Origin: Parietichytrium sp. I65-24A | Taxonomy: Eukaryota > Sar > Bigyra > Thraustochytrida > Thraustochytriidae | DNA: 64,000 nt | Assembly (NCBI GenBank): GCA_012862575.1 | Contig: BLSF01000006.1 | Coordinates: forward strand, 744,001-808,000 | Direction: 5' to 3' | Program-made: the position numbers and the translations under genes | In this document: positions 1 to 9,720 of the stretch, one piece after another | Layout: each line of letters starts with the position of its first letter | Numbering within the stretch: position 1 is the stretch's first letter | The notes under the pieces: model-generated | Database searches by the model: none | Seen by the model: the letters and a program-made list of their open reading frames with translations, nothing else | What the model was told of the DNA's origin: nothing

Positions 1-479
1 ATACTCCCGAACTTGCTATCCTTCTCACCACATAGAATTTGCACTAGGTCAAGAGTCTCAAAGTTGGACATGTATACGCACGGCATCGACACATTCCCCG
101 GAGCAGCCACTGCCACCCAAGATTCCGCGATGGCCGCTGACGCTCCGTACATACCAGTCCACGCCGCACTTGCTTTCAACACATTGCGCGGCTCTGCGTC
201 GCCATTATTATTCCCGAGCAACCTCACTACACCATCAAGTTCCGTGTCTCCGTCCGAGGCCCAACTCGCCGACGCTTGCACCAGGGCTGCAAAGCTCTCA
301 GACCTTCCTGGAGCCAACGAAATAGAACCCAACCCGCTCTCCGCTATCCCGCCTTCCTCTGCCCAGCTCACTTCCGCTGCTGTTTCGGAGAGCACTGCAG
401 CGCAATCACCAACCAAGAACGCCACTACAAACGTCAGTGCCAAGCCGCAACTTCGGCGGACTCCGCGCACTGACGCCAT
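1..479 (-). CDS. Secreted FG-GAP (integrin-alpha-like) propeller protein, N-terminal part only
   Basis: An open frame runs from an ATG at 479 down to base 1 without a stop (159 codons), so the gene continues beyond the left edge. The first 27 or so residues are a classic signal peptide: basic start (MASVRGVRR), then a hydrophobic run (LALTFVVAFLVG) ending near DCAAV. After a Ser/Ala/Glu-rich stretch, a blade-like unit appears around residues 105-130 (YGASAAIAESWVAVAAPGN followed by a VYMS strand), and the next unit begins at the edge (KFGS). This matches the FG-GAP beta-propeller repeat of surface and secreted proteins. Role (adhesion or matrix binding) is inferred from the family only. It is transcribed divergently from the MOSC gene. 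Confidence 0.7.
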   Translation of the reverse strand, partial: MASVRGVRRSCGLALTFVVAFLVGDCAAVLSETAAEVSWAEEGGIAESGLGSISLAPGRSESFAALVQASASWASDGDTELDGVVRLLGNNNGDAEPRNVLKASAAWTGMYGASAAIAESWVAVAAPGNVSMPCVYMSNFETLDLVQILCGEKDSKFGS

Positions 480-1644
480 ACTTGGCCCGGCAATTTGCCC
501 ACACTAAATGGCCCCAAGGCCTCGCTAGCCTCCGGGACCACTGTGCGCGCTGGGACGATTTTGCGACGTCCGCGCACACCGGGGCGACGGGGGACTTGAG
601 ACTTACTTATGGTCCTCCTAACCAGCATGTCGCTCTACAGGGAAAAGTGTTTCACTACTTCTGCGCGCATATTACCAGACGACCAGAGGATTGTGAATCA
701 AATATTACATAATACTTTGGGTCTGGTGGGACAAACACCTCGGTGGGAACACTCGAACAGGTCAATTTCCACGACTGCTTAGCATTTGCCATAGCATTAT
801 CACTAGCGCCGATTGACAGACTTCTCAGCGGCAACATCTTGAGGTGGCACACACTTCCCGACTAAAGCTAACCTATAGGTTATAGTAACGATCGCAACTT
901 TTTGTGCTTTTTACAGTGACGTGAGATTGCATTGATTTGCATTGTGAAGACTGATTGTTTGAGTTGATTTTGATCAATCAAAAAGATGAAGATCTCTTCA
1001 AGGATCAATTGGCGGAACCAAGTTGCGAGTATACTCGAGCCAAGCCTCGCGTCGCACTTTATGATACAAGATCGCTCATTCGCCGTGACCGAGGCGCTTG
1101 TCTGTCCATGGCCATTCAATGGTTAAGATTGCCAGTGATTTGAGAGGTACGTCGCAATCTCCGAATGTAACTCTTGAGAGGTCAATCGCTGTTATGCAAA
1201 AGCTCAAGATAAACCCGAACGGGGCGGGTTCCAATGCGAACGCTCAGAACGGGCAAACGCGAATCGCACGATCTTTCAACAGCCATTGCCACGCAGCACG
1301 ACGATCCGCTACGGCTATTCAATCAAAAAGAGACGTTCATGGAAAAAAAGCCTGCCTTCCACTGGCACGAGCGTCGCAGCCGAGGCGACCGCCAGCCACT
1401 TTCTGCTGAGCCAAAGTCTTCAACAGATCAGAACGGAACCCATCAGTGAGCTTGAAGGAAATACCAAATGCAGTATCGAGCAAGCGCCTGCCGCCAAGAC
1501 CCCGCCGTGGCTCTCGCACGCCGCGATTTTGTTTTGTAAATAAATACAAATACAACGCCCAACGCTGTGCTCCCACTGCAAACGCTCAACAACACAGCCT
1601 CATCGAACCGCGTCCGTCCGTCTCCTCAACACACATCATCCTAT

Positions 1645-1680
1645 TGTCACAGGTGTCACAGGTGTCACAGGTGTCACAGG
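1645..1680. repeat. 9-bp tandem repeat (TGTCACAGG)x4
   Basis: Four exact head-to-tail copies of TGTCACAGG, about 200 bp upstream of the MOSC start codon. The last copy runs into GTTCGAACC, which resembles a tRNA T-loop, but no tRNA fold accompanies it. Confidence 0.95.
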
Positions 1681-1786
1681 TTCGAACCCTCCCACCTCCG
1701 TGCGCTTCTAAAACCAAACCAGCGACGGACGGCCTTCTTGTGCGGTCAGCTCGGAGACTTGCACGAAGACAGTGTCTGACCTGTAC

Positions 1787-1828
1787 GCTGGACGCTGGAC
1801 ACTGGACGCTGGACACTGGACACTGGAC
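1787..1828. repeat. 7-bp tandem repeat (RCTGGAC)x6
   Basis: Six perfect 7-bp copies alternating GCTGGAC and ACTGGAC, 58 bp upstream of the MOSC start codon and probably in its 5' leader. The array is open in the frame of the downstream gene, which artificially lengthens that frame. Confidence 0.95.
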
Positions 1829-1885
1829 GTGCGGTGGGTTGGTTGCGGTTGGTTTGGTTTGGTGGATCCCATTGGAGTAAAGATC

Positions 1886-3043
1886 ATGGCAAGTCGCGAG
1901 CTGAAGCGCGTGGCAGGCGCCGCTTGTGCCACGGCGGCGCTGATCCTCTCGCTGCGAGTTGCAGCAAGGGCGCTCGGTGCCAAGCGGGGCGAGGAGCAGG
2001 AGTGGGACGGGTCGATTCTGCCACGAAAGGGCTCCGGAGCGACCGAAGCGGAGGGCCGAACGGTGCTTGTGGACAAAGGGCAGCAGGAGATTGCCGAGCT
2101 GGTCGTGTACCCAGTGAAGAGCCTGGGCGGCGTGTCGGTACAGAGGGCCAAGGTGACCCGGAGGGGGCTACAATGGGACCGCAGATGGATGGTCGTTGAC
2201 GCGGCCGGGAACTTTTTGTCGCAAAGGAGGTGCGCCAGAATGGCCCTGGTGAAGGTGGACGTCAAGTTTGCTGATGCTGGGCTACAGCAAGTGGATGTGG
2301 ATCTTGGAGAGCTCAACACGAAGCCCTCGCTCATTCTCGAAAGTCCGCTTGCGTCTTCGGTGTTGAAAGCGGAACTGGACCTTCGCCAGTGCGCAATTCG
2401 AGCTTCGCCGGTCCGAGTCTGGGATGACTACATCACCGGGGTGCACGACCAGGGAGATGCTGCAGCGCAATGGCTCGAGGAAGCACTGCGCACGGAAGGC
2501 GTCCGGCTCGTGTATATGAGCGACTCATGCGAGCGGAAGGTATCGGAAAAGTATGCCGTCGCGGAGGACGATGTGACAAGCTTCAGCGACGGCTTCCCAT
2601 TTCTTGTTGCGAGCCATGCGTCTTTAAATGAGCTCAATCGCAGGGTTTTCCTTCGCCAAGCGAGATTACCCCATGCGCAACTTCCTGGCCCACTGAAGAT
2701 GAATCGGTTTAGACCGAACATTGTGCTTGGCGGACTGGAGCCCTTTCAAGAGGACAGGATCAAAACTGTCACGTTTGCAGGCGGAGTTGCGGTGGAGATC
2801 GTCAAACCTTGTGCTCGATGCAAAATGATCACCATCGACCAAGAAGCAGGCAAAGGGCCATCCTCCTTTTCCAAGGCTGACCCGTACCTCACTTTGATGA
2901 GCTTTCGGAAGCGAGGTGTAGATGCCTTTTTTGGGCAAAACGGGATTTGGGTCCCATCCGAAGATGTCGAAGACGACGTTCTGCGAGTGGGCGATGCCTT
3001 TGCACTCCAGGAGAATGAAACTGCAAATGTAATTTTTGACTAA
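1886..3043 (+). CDS. Membrane-anchored mARC-like MOSC-domain molybdenum cofactor protein
   Basis: A 385-residue protein with the layout of mitochondrial amidoxime-reducing component (mARC) proteins: an N-terminal hydrophobic anchor (residues about 9-28), a MOSC N-terminal beta-barrel domain starting IAELVVYPVKSL, and a C-terminal MOSC domain. MOSC proteins bind the sulfurated molybdenum cofactor. The conserved cysteine that would ligate Mo is seen in KPCARCKMITIDQ (C309), and the motif MNRFRPNIVL is also typical. mARC enzymes reduce N-hydroxylated compounds with cytochrome b5 partners; that activity is inferred from family. The frame is open further upstream, but that part encodes the 7-bp repeat, so I chose the ATG at 1886 (A at -3, followed by the anchor). 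An AATAAA lies at 3093-3098. The gene converges on the transporter, with 74 bp between stop codons. Confidence 0.85.
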   Translation: MASRELKRVAGAACATAALILSLRVAARALGAKRGEEQEWDGSILPRKGSGATEAEGRTVLVDKGQQEIAELVVYPVKSLGGVSVQRAKVTRRGLQWDRRWMVVDAAGNFLSQRRCARMALVKVDVKFADAGLQQVDVDLGELNTKPSLILESPLASSVLKAELDLRQCAIRASPVRVWDDYITGVHDQGDAAAQWLEEALRTEGVRLVYMSDSCERKVSEKYAVAEDDVTSFSDGFPFLVASHASLNELNRRVFLRQARLPHAQLPGPLKMNRFRPNIVLGGLEPFQEDRIKTVTFAGGVAVEIVKPCARCKMITIDQEAGKGPSSFSKADPYLTLMSFRKRGVDAFFGQNGIWVPSEDVEDDVLRVGDAFALQENETANVIFD

Positions 3044-3117
3044 TTTTTTTATAACTTCACCTCTCACAACATTCTCAATGCACCCGGGTTCAAATAAAAC
3101 TACACATTTTTTGAAGG

Positions 3118-4677
3118 CTAGACATCAAGTTCGTGGGTACTGCAAAAATTCTTAACCCGCTTGAGATAATTTCCATCCAGAGTGTAGGTCGACCACAACA
3201 AAGTCTGCAACCCAACGCACACGAGAGGAACAGTAACGAGGATGGCCAATGCAAAGTACCCGTCTTTGTCGAAAGAGACGATTCCGTTGTCAAGCAGAAA
3301 GTAACCAATCATCGGTGCCAAAGACTGGCTCCCTTTGCCAAGAAAGGTGGATGAGCCGACGATTGTTGCGCTGATAGAGGCATCCCGTTTATGGATGTAT
3401 GCGTCCTCGTCCACAAGATCAGAGATAATAAGTGGGCAGATACGACAAACGGCTTCCGACATCACGCGGTTCGAAAGGAGAAAAAGAGCTGCCATTCCTG
3501 GAGAAGCAAACCTTGCCAAACCAAGGTTTACGATGCACCAGCCTGCACGTGAGCTCAAGATGGCGCGTACCACCCAGTACAGACCTCGCTGCTGAACCAG
3601 GGGAGTGACGAAGACAGTCCCCACCCATGGCAAGATGAACGACGCTGAAATTATCACTCCAAGAAATCCTGTAGAAAAGGCGTCGCCGGCCAAACCGTCA
3701 AGAAATATCCCAAAGTGATTCTTCCCGAACGTGCAATCAAAGGCTTGCACAAAGTAGAAAGCTTGGAAGAGCCAAAAGTTCCGTTGCTTGAGCAGTTGCT
3801 GAATAAAAGTTTTCACTCCGAGAGGACCACTCTTGTTCGACCCCGAAGGTTCTCGAGACGCTTCAGAGCGCCTAGCCTTTGCGCCTGACCCATCACTCAT
3901 GTTCGTGCCCGGCCCGCATGGCCCACAAGTTGAGTCGCTCTTTCCTTGGGGATCTGCATCATACTCGCTCTCGCCGATTGGCTGATAACGGTGAGACACT
4001 ATCGTTGAAGACATGTACGCGGAGGCGAACCAGAGTGTGAGAATACTGCCCAGAGCGACTACACCGGCCATGAAGCGAAACTTGTACAGCTCTTTTCCGC
4101 TCCGATCGTAGGTCAGGTGACCAAAGAGTGAAGAAAGGGAGCCTATGCCAGCACATACCGCCGAGCAAGCGTTGTACTTGGCGCGCTCTGCGGTGCTGGA
4201 GCTTATGTCGGCGAGGAGAGCCGAGTGATTGACTTCCACAAGGGTGAGCATCCCATCGTAAAAGCACAACACAGCTGCAAAGCTGAGAAACCCTGAGATC
4301 GGCGACAAATTGGCACTTGGAAGCCACACCAGAAAGAACGCCACACCCCACATTGCGCCGCCGTACTGTATCACAGTGAGCCTCCTGGTGACGACAGACC
4401 GTGTCTTGCCCACCAGTCGTGCGGAATGATCCGACATCCACCCGAAGACCGAGTCATTCACAGCATTCCAGATCATAAACACAACCTGCCCTGCATAAAA
4501 CGCCTTCGAGTCCAACTTGACCACGTGCAGAAAGTAGTCCAAGTAATACGTCACAAACAAATTGTTCATCGCGGAGGACGCTCTAACCATCATGCATCCA
4601 CTCTCTGCCGTCAGCTCCATCATCATCAACTCGATCTCAAACGTCCATCCTCTAACTAACAACCTCCATCCACGCAA
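3118..4677 (-). CDS. Major facilitator superfamily transporter, MFSD13A/TMEM180-like
   Basis: About 11-12 hydrophobic segments in two halves, with a hydrophilic Ser/Lys/Gly-rich loop in the middle (around residues 240-290), the usual MFS layout. The motif VVFMIWNAVNDSVFGWMSDHS near residue 70 is characteristic of the glycoside-pentoside-hexuronide/MFS_2 branch and of TMEM180 (MFSD13A) proteins: an Asn-Asp pair in helix 2 and Asp at the helix 2-3 loop. The substrate cannot be read from sequence. The first Met gives 519 residues, but the N-terminal 30 residues are not convincing. Met-18 (near 4626) or later Mets before NNLFVTYYLDYF are equally possible starts. Convergent with the MOSC gene, divergent from the DegT-family gene. 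Confidence 0.8.
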   Translation of the reverse strand: MRGWRLLVRGWTFEIELMMMELTAESGCMMVRASSAMNNLFVTYYLDYFLHVVKLDSKAFYAGQVVFMIWNAVNDSVFGWMSDHSARLVGKTRSVVTRRLTVIQYGGAMWGVAFFLVWLPSANLSPISGFLSFAAVLCFYDGMLTLVEVNHSALLADISSSTAERAKYNACSAVCAGIGSLSSLFGHLTYDRSGKELYKFRFMAGVVALGSILTLWFASAYMSSTIVSHRYQPIGESEYDADPQGKSDSTCGPCGPGTNMSDGSGAKARRSEASREPSGSNKSGPLGVKTFIQQLLKQRNFWLFQAFYFVQAFDCTFGKNHFGIFLDGLAGDAFSTGFLGVIISASFILPWVGTVFVTPLVQQRGLYWVVRAILSSRAGWCIVNLGLARFASPGMAALFLLSNRVMSEAVCRICPLIISDLVDEDAYIHKRDASISATIVGSSTFLGKGSQSLAPMIGYFLLDNGIVSFDKDGYFALAILVTVPLVCVGLQTLLWSTYTLDGNYLKRVKNFCSTHELDV

Positions 4678-5652
4678 CTCACAGCATCACCAGCCCGAAG
4701 CACACATGCCTCGCTTGCACGCCTTTCCACTCCATCCTAGCTCCTCCGCTTCTCGGGGGTTCCAAGACACCTCTGCAACCTTCTCAGGCAGCTTCCCAGT
4801 CACTCATCCACTCGTAGATCTCGCAGGTTTTGTGCAATCTCCTCTTGTCTGCCAGGTCTCTCCTTGAACTAGATGCACAGTGCTACACTAACCATGTATC
4901 CTTACGCAGGTACGCGCCGCGGACCCCAATAATTCTGCGAGTTCCATTCCACGCACTGACAGTGAACTCAAAGCTATCTCGTAAATCGCCGAAAGGTGAA
5001 GATGCAAAGGGAGCCTATCAGCGCCGCCAGCGACTACTCTATCTCTCGCGCCGGGATAAGCTGGAATTCGCCGCCGTTCGTCACTCTTCGCCGAGAGGTT
5101 ATCGAGTGATAGGTTTTACATTCACAGTTGGCCCCTCTCGGAGAAATGCCGACCGCTCTTGCGACTCTTGCGACAAGAATTAAGAAAGAGAAAGGTGCGC
5201 GAGCACTGAAGCAACTGAAGCCGCTGCTAACGCATCGCTAACAGAAAAGGTAGCGCGGCTCTCTGACCACAGACACAAAGAGACAGAGCGCGGACCTCGG
5301 ACATACTTGGTGCGAGCTTGGCCGTCCGCGACGAGCCAGTAGCGCTGGACTAGCTCAAAAGTAGCAGCGTTTTTGCCAAGCTGGCGTGCTTTGACTACAT
5401 TGCCCACTCCAACTTGAAGTTTATGCGCTCAGCTCGCTCAGCTCGCTCAGCTCGCTCAGCTGCCTTTACCGAAACAGTTGAAACAACGGAAACGGAACAA
5501 ATAGCTTTGCTTTTGCTAATTCTGCAGCTCAAGGTGTTCGTGGTGTTTGTGGTGTTCGTGGGAGTGTTTTGGGAATCCCAACTTCAGTGGCCGACTGCGA
5601 GGTTGCTCTTGTAACTTATTCTGCGCGAGTACAGCTGGCAAGAAGAGGCGAG
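4678..5652. other. Divergent intergenic region without a supported gene
   Basis: About 1 kb between two divergent start codons. Only short unsupported frames are seen. A 9-bp array lies at 5427-5461 and a GGTGTTCGT-like run near 5528-5560. Confidence 0.6.
5427..5461. repeat. 9-bp tandem repeat (GCTCAGCTC)x3.9
   Basis: Nearly four exact copies of GCTCAGCTC, about 190 bp upstream of the chosen start of the DegT-family gene. Confidence 0.95.
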
Positions 5653-7073
5653 ATGGAGCCGCCAAAGAGACTAGATATCGCTGCGGGCGACTACGTTCGG
5701 GCGCTGGGATATTGCGCGACGAAGGGCGAGTCCAAGAGAGAAGAGATTGAGCGCAAGCTGCAGGAGCAGTGGGGCGGAAGCGCGTTGAGCGCACTGTCTG
5801 TCCGGTAAGTGGTAGGAAAGCAGGAATGGGACAAGAAATTGGAAGGATGAGAAGTGTCCGCTAATAAAGTGATGCACCAGGACTGGATTTGATGCATTTC
5901 TGGCTGCGGCCAAGCTGCCGCGAGAGAGCCAGGTTCTCATGAGCGCTGTGACGATTCCAGACATGGTGAAAATTGCGCAGGCGCATGCTTTGGTTCCCAT
6001 AGCGATCGACGTGGACTTTGACACCGTAGAGCCCAGATTGGACCTGATGAAAGCAGCGCTAAATAGTTCGACACGGGCTGTGGTGGTCTCCCACGTCTTT
6101 GGAACAATCGCTAGAATGGACGAGATCGTGTCCTGGGCGCACTCCAACCAGCTTCTCGTCGTGGAAGACTGTGCCGAAGCCTACTGCGGGGAAGAGTATC
6201 GAGGCCACCCTGATGCGGACATCTCACTCTTCAGTTTTGGCACAATCAAGACTGAAACGGCACTTGGCGGCGCTTTAATGCGTGTGAGGGATCTAGAACT
6301 TAGACAAGAGATGCAGCGAATAATGGGCAGTTATGCCGTTCAACCGCTCAAAGTCTTTTCGACAAGGGTGGTAAAATACATGGCCTTCTCCTCAATTTTG
6401 AATCGCCCCAAGCTCTACGCCGGATTCGTCAATGGTATCGAAGCTCTTGGCAGTAAGTTTTTCTTTTCTTTCCTTATGATGAATTGCTCCCAGCCGCCCT
6501 GTGCGTTTGTTCTGACACAATTTACCTCTACTTGATCACGTCGTAGAGGATCACCTTGATGTACTTCTTGCGAACAGCCGCGGGTTTGTGGGCATGGACC
6601 TCTTCCAAGGAATCCGCTTGCGCCCCACGGTACCTCTCCTCTATCTTCTGAGTAGACGGCTCGAGACCTTCGATGCAGCGAGACTGAAAAGGCGCTGTCA
6701 AGTTTGCGCGTACGCCGCCAAGAAGGCAAGCAAGATCAACGGTGTCAAGGTGCCTGGCATGGGGGCGAATGTCCATCTGTTTTGGTTGTTCCCGATCCAG
6801 GTCGCGAACCCGGACCAAGTTGCGAAACAGATGCTTGCAGCTGGGTTTGACGCCACGGCTGGGACTACCAGCTTGATGTGCGTTGACGATGCCGTCACAG
6901 AGCGGAATCAAGTGTACCGTGATGTGTTCCCATGTGATGGCAGCGCGACAGCCGCGAAACTAATGTCCAACATCCTTTACCTCCCAATTGATGCAGATAC
7001 GCCTCGAGACAAAGTGGATTTCATGATTGATAGTCTGCAGGCCGCAGTCGAAGGGCAGCATTCGAGGCTCTGA
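5653..7073 (+). CDS. DegT/DnrJ/EryC1/StrS-type PLP aminotransferase-like protein, three exons
   Basis: No single frame covers this protein. Joining exons 5653-5804, 5881-6452 and 6547-7073 gives 416 residues in frame. Intron 1 (5805-5880, 76 bp) runs from GTAAGT to CAG and has a branch-like CTAAT. Intron 2 (6453-6546, 94 bp) runs from GTAAGT to TAG. The product is a fold-type-I PLP enzyme of the sugar/AHBA aminotransferase family. Seen are the entry motif around TGFDAFLAAAKLP, the PLP-ring Asp motif VVEDCAEA, and FSFGTIKTETALGGAL carrying the Schiff-base lysine (K174). Members transaminate nucleotide-linked ketosugars or act in secondary metabolism; the substrate is unknown here. The glycine-rich motif after the lysine reads ALGGAL, not the usual GEGG. 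It converges on the RetSat gene (161 bp between stops). Exon limits are inferred from splice signals and frame only. Confidence 0.8.
5805..5880 (+). other. Spliceosomal intron 1 of the DegT-family gene
   Basis: GTAAGT donor, branch-like GCTAATAA about 16 bp before a CAG acceptor, 76 bp, phase 2. Removing it joins two frames that both match the same aminotransferase domain. Confidence 0.8.
6453..6546 (+). other. Spliceosomal intron 2 of the DegT-family gene
   Basis: GTAAGT donor, a pyrimidine-rich stretch right after it, and a GTCGTAG acceptor; 94 bp, phase 1. Splicing gives an AAG codon at the junction and joins two frames of the same domain. Confidence 0.75.
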
Positions 7074-7234
7074 ACGAAAACGGCAGTGGCCTAATTGTGC
7101 ATAGTACACGCCGAGTCAACAAACGCATTTTGTACCTTGGCAAGGACGGCGCTTGGGGAACTATCAGAAATAGAGTTTGTAACAATTGATTTTATCTCAC
7201 AGTCAGAGCAGAACAAAAATTGAACATATCGAAA

Positions 7235-9223
7235 TCACTTTTTATTTTTATCAGCGTTCAAGCGTTGCGAGAGCGCCGGGTCAGCGGCCAGCAAATCTGT
7301 GACCAGGTTCCGGTTACACAAAACTACATCGCGGAATCCGTATCCAAGAACTGCATGAGCGGAAATCAAACCGCCGCTGAGGGCACCAGCAAACCCCATC
7401 GTACATGCGTCTTGCCCCGTGATGAACAAGCCGGGGATATTGGTCTTTGGCCTCACATTGTTAGTGGAAGGATCGCAGTAATGAGCGACAGTATGCTCCA
7501 GGCCATATGAATCCCCTCTGCCAAGGTAGAAGACGTTGGAAAGTGGCGTTCCAACTTCCACGAATCGAATGCGATCCTTGATTTGTGGAAAGAGCTCAAT
7601 GACTCTGCCAACCACCTTCTCTTGCAACTTTTCCTTCAAAGCAATGTAGTCGGTATTCTTTCTCCTGCCAGAAACGTTGTTGCGCGGGTCGGATTCGTCG
7701 TAAAATTTGTCAAACCACCAGGTCGGGCACTGGGTGAGAACTTCACATGTCGATTTTCCCGGGCATCCCTTCTGGAAGTGAGGATCCTTTGCCGAAGGAA
7801 AAACGATGAAAAGAAGCATGTCCTTTGCGTCCACACCAGCCCAAGGATCGTTCGCGTCGTTTGGCTTATCGGAGTTGTGAAGCCCAATGCCACAATATTC
7901 GTAATCACCATTGACCGGGAGATGCCAAAGATTCGAACTTGGCAACTTTAAGTCTTCCGCAGTTCCTTCAAGCCCAATAAAGACCGACATGTGGGATGTT
8001 CCATTTTGGACCTTCTCGAAGACACCCCCGTAGCCGAGGCGAGGACGAGCAGCTTCAGGGACCAATGAATGGGTCACCTTTAGCCCTGCCCCGCTCAACA
8101 CTCCTTCCTTCGCGTAAATACGAGTGCCTTTCATTGCATTGTCCTTGCCCCCGCCTTGTACTCCTCCTACACGAACGCCAATTGCCGCTCCAGAGGACTT
8201 GTCGAGAAGTATTTCTGTCACCGGCGCACGTACAAACACCCTGCCTCCCGAGTTCTCGATGGTTGGAATGAGCGCCCGGCTGATGTTCTGGGATCCGCCA
8301 ATGGGATAAAACCCACCTTCAAAGTAGTGAGCCGTGACTCCTGCGTGGATAAGGAACGAACTCTCGGACGGGACAAGACCGTAGTCCCCAAATTGTCCAC
8401 AAAGGATAGCCCGGAGCTTTTTGTTAGGAACGAGTTCCGCCATCACTGACTCGGTCGTGCGGCCAGCCCAGGACAAGTATTTTCTGTTCAAAAACGTGTC
8501 GGTGAACCATTGCATCATTGGGCTGAATATTTTGCCAAAGAAGCGCAGCTCGGCAACTTTGTTCGCCTTGTCGCACGCAGCAAAGTAATTGTCGATAGAC
8601 TCTTGCTCCCCGGGGAACTCGGCGAGCAGTGCTTCCCGGAGCTTCGCTTTTCCAGCAGGATAATTGAACGGCTCGTCTTTTCCGAGTTTAATCCTATCAT
8701 AGCAATATCCATCCTCTTCGGAGCCGAGCTGCGCCCACTCCACCGCGGGCCCTTCGCTCGCGAGGTCCATCATGAACTTGTACTTTGCTGCATTTCCAAC
8801 GTAGTGAATTCCAGTGTCAAACTCGAACCCTTTATCCTTGAACACATGCGTGCACCCTCCAGCCACGTAATGTTGCTCTAGCACCACCACCCTCTTGCCT
8901 GCTTTCGCCAACAGGGCTGCACAGTACAACGATCCAATTCCGCTGCCCACCACCACGTAGTCCACCTCCTCCGGCACCCATCGCTCCTTAAAGTTGACCC
9001 TCGTACAGTCCTGCTGCCGACCTGTGCTCGCCACTGCCTTGCGAGGCCCTTTGCGCGCACCCTTCACTCCGCGTCTCAGCTTTCCAGATCCCACGTACAG
9101 CAGCAAACCTGCGCCCAACCCTGCAAACACAGCGCTTGCTAGTGGTCTGCTCGCCACCGCGGCCCAATACGAGCCACTCCCGCCACTGTCACTCATGGCT
9201 TCCGCGGCACCGTCGATTGGCAC
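7235..9223 (-). CDS. RetSat/carotenoid-isomerase-like FAD oxidoreductase (all-trans-retinol 13,14-reductase family)
   Basis: A 662-residue flavoprotein. An N-terminal hydrophobic segment (about residues 25-46) precedes a dinucleotide-binding fold with VVGSGIGSLYCAALLAKAG at 91-109 and the matching E/GGC motif (VVLEQHYVAGGCTHVF). GIHYVGN follows, a signature of the retinol saturase/phytoene-desaturase-like group. The C-terminal FAD motif reads GLFITGQDACTMGFAGALSG. Animal RetSat saturates the 13-14 double bond of all-trans-retinol in the ER; plant CRTISO isomerises prolycopene. In this organism the substrate may be a retinoid or carotenoid, or unknown. The start at 9223 gives MPIDGAAEAMSDSGG; the internal Met-10 would also keep the anchor. 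Convergent with the DegT-family gene. Confidence 0.88.
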   Translation of the reverse strand: MPIDGAAEAMSDSGGSGSYWAAVASRPLASAVFAGLGAGLLLYVGSGKLRRGVKGARKGPRKAVASTGRQQDCTRVNFKERWVPEEVDYVVVGSGIGSLYCAALLAKAGKRVVVLEQHYVAGGCTHVFKDKGFEFDTGIHYVGNAAKYKFMMDLASEGPAVEWAQLGSEEDGYCYDRIKLGKDEPFNYPAGKAKLREALLAEFPGEQESIDNYFAACDKANKVAELRFFGKIFSPMMQWFTDTFLNRKYLSWAGRTTESVMAELVPNKKLRAILCGQFGDYGLVPSESSFLIHAGVTAHYFEGGFYPIGGSQNISRALIPTIENSGGRVFVRAPVTEILLDKSSGAAIGVRVGGVQGGGKDNAMKGTRIYAKEGVLSGAGLKVTHSLVPEAARPRLGYGGVFEKVQNGTSHMSVFIGLEGTAEDLKLPSSNLWHLPVNGDYEYCGIGLHNSDKPNDANDPWAGVDAKDMLLFIVFPSAKDPHFQKGCPGKSTCEVLTQCPTWWFDKFYDESDPRNNVSGRRKNTDYIALKEKLQEKVVGRVIELFPQIKDRIRFVEVGTPLSNVFYLGRGDSYGLEHTVAHYCDPSTNNVRPKTNIPGLFITGQDACTMGFAGALSGGLISAHAVLGYGFRDVVLCNRNLVTDLLAADPALSQRLNADKNKK

Positions 9224-9573
9224 TCACTCACTCACTTGGTCTCAGGTCCTCGCCTATGTCGCGTATGTCGCGCGTACACTTGCTCGACACTCTGCAATCT
9301 CTGCAACTCCAACTCGGACAGGTGTTGTTGCAAACCTAGCCGTGCGCTAGAGTAAGTGGTAGATGGAGAATAAGACCCGCGTTCGAGAGTTGCGAATACC
9401 CTGTGGAGATACAACGAAAGTGCAAAACAACCAAACAATCAACCCAGGTGATCTGATTATTGTTTAGACTATAAACGTGCTGTACAAGGTATTTCTAGTG
9501 TGGTACTATTACTCGGTACTACCCATGAGTTCGCTGTGTTATGTCCTGTCCAGAAAATTCGTCATTATTGATT

Positions 9574-9601
9574 CTGTCTTCTGTCTTCTGTCTTCTGTTT
9601 T
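9574..9601. repeat. 7-bp tandem repeat (CTGTCTT)x4
   Basis: Three exact copies of CTGTCTT and one CTGTTTT, followed by a partial copy. It lies about 350 bp upstream of the RetSat-like start. Confidence 0.92.
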
Positions 9602-9693
9602 CTGTCCAACTGTCAATCACGCACTGACTGTGGAAACACAAGCTCATAAGTGGCTTACTTGTCAAAAACGATTGGTGAAGGAGAGAATTCGAG

Positions 9694-9720
9694 TGGGAAA
9701 TGGGAAATGGGAAATGGGAA
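9694..9720. repeat. 7-bp tandem repeat (TGGGAAA)x3.9
   Basis: Nearly four exact copies of TGGGAAA, a second heptamer array 92 bp after the first one in the same intergenic region. Confidence 0.95.

Larger units (their letters stand above)
480..1885. other. Divergent intergenic region without a supported gene
   Basis: About 1.4 kb separates two divergently oriented start codons, so it should hold both promoters. Only short overlapping frames without family resemblance or consistent coding character are seen. Two tandem arrays near the right end are listed separately. Confidence 0.6.

Noticed and set aside
13-507. 164-codon plus-strand frame at the left edge
   Set aside because: The antisense frame has a signal peptide and an FG-GAP unit; this one is Ser/Thr/Pro-rich shadow sequence.
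1672-1700. GGTTCGAACC near 1680 as a tRNA T-arm
   Set aside because: The flanking bases do not form a T-stem, and no D-arm, anticodon arm or acceptor stem precedes it; it is the end of a 9-bp repeat array.
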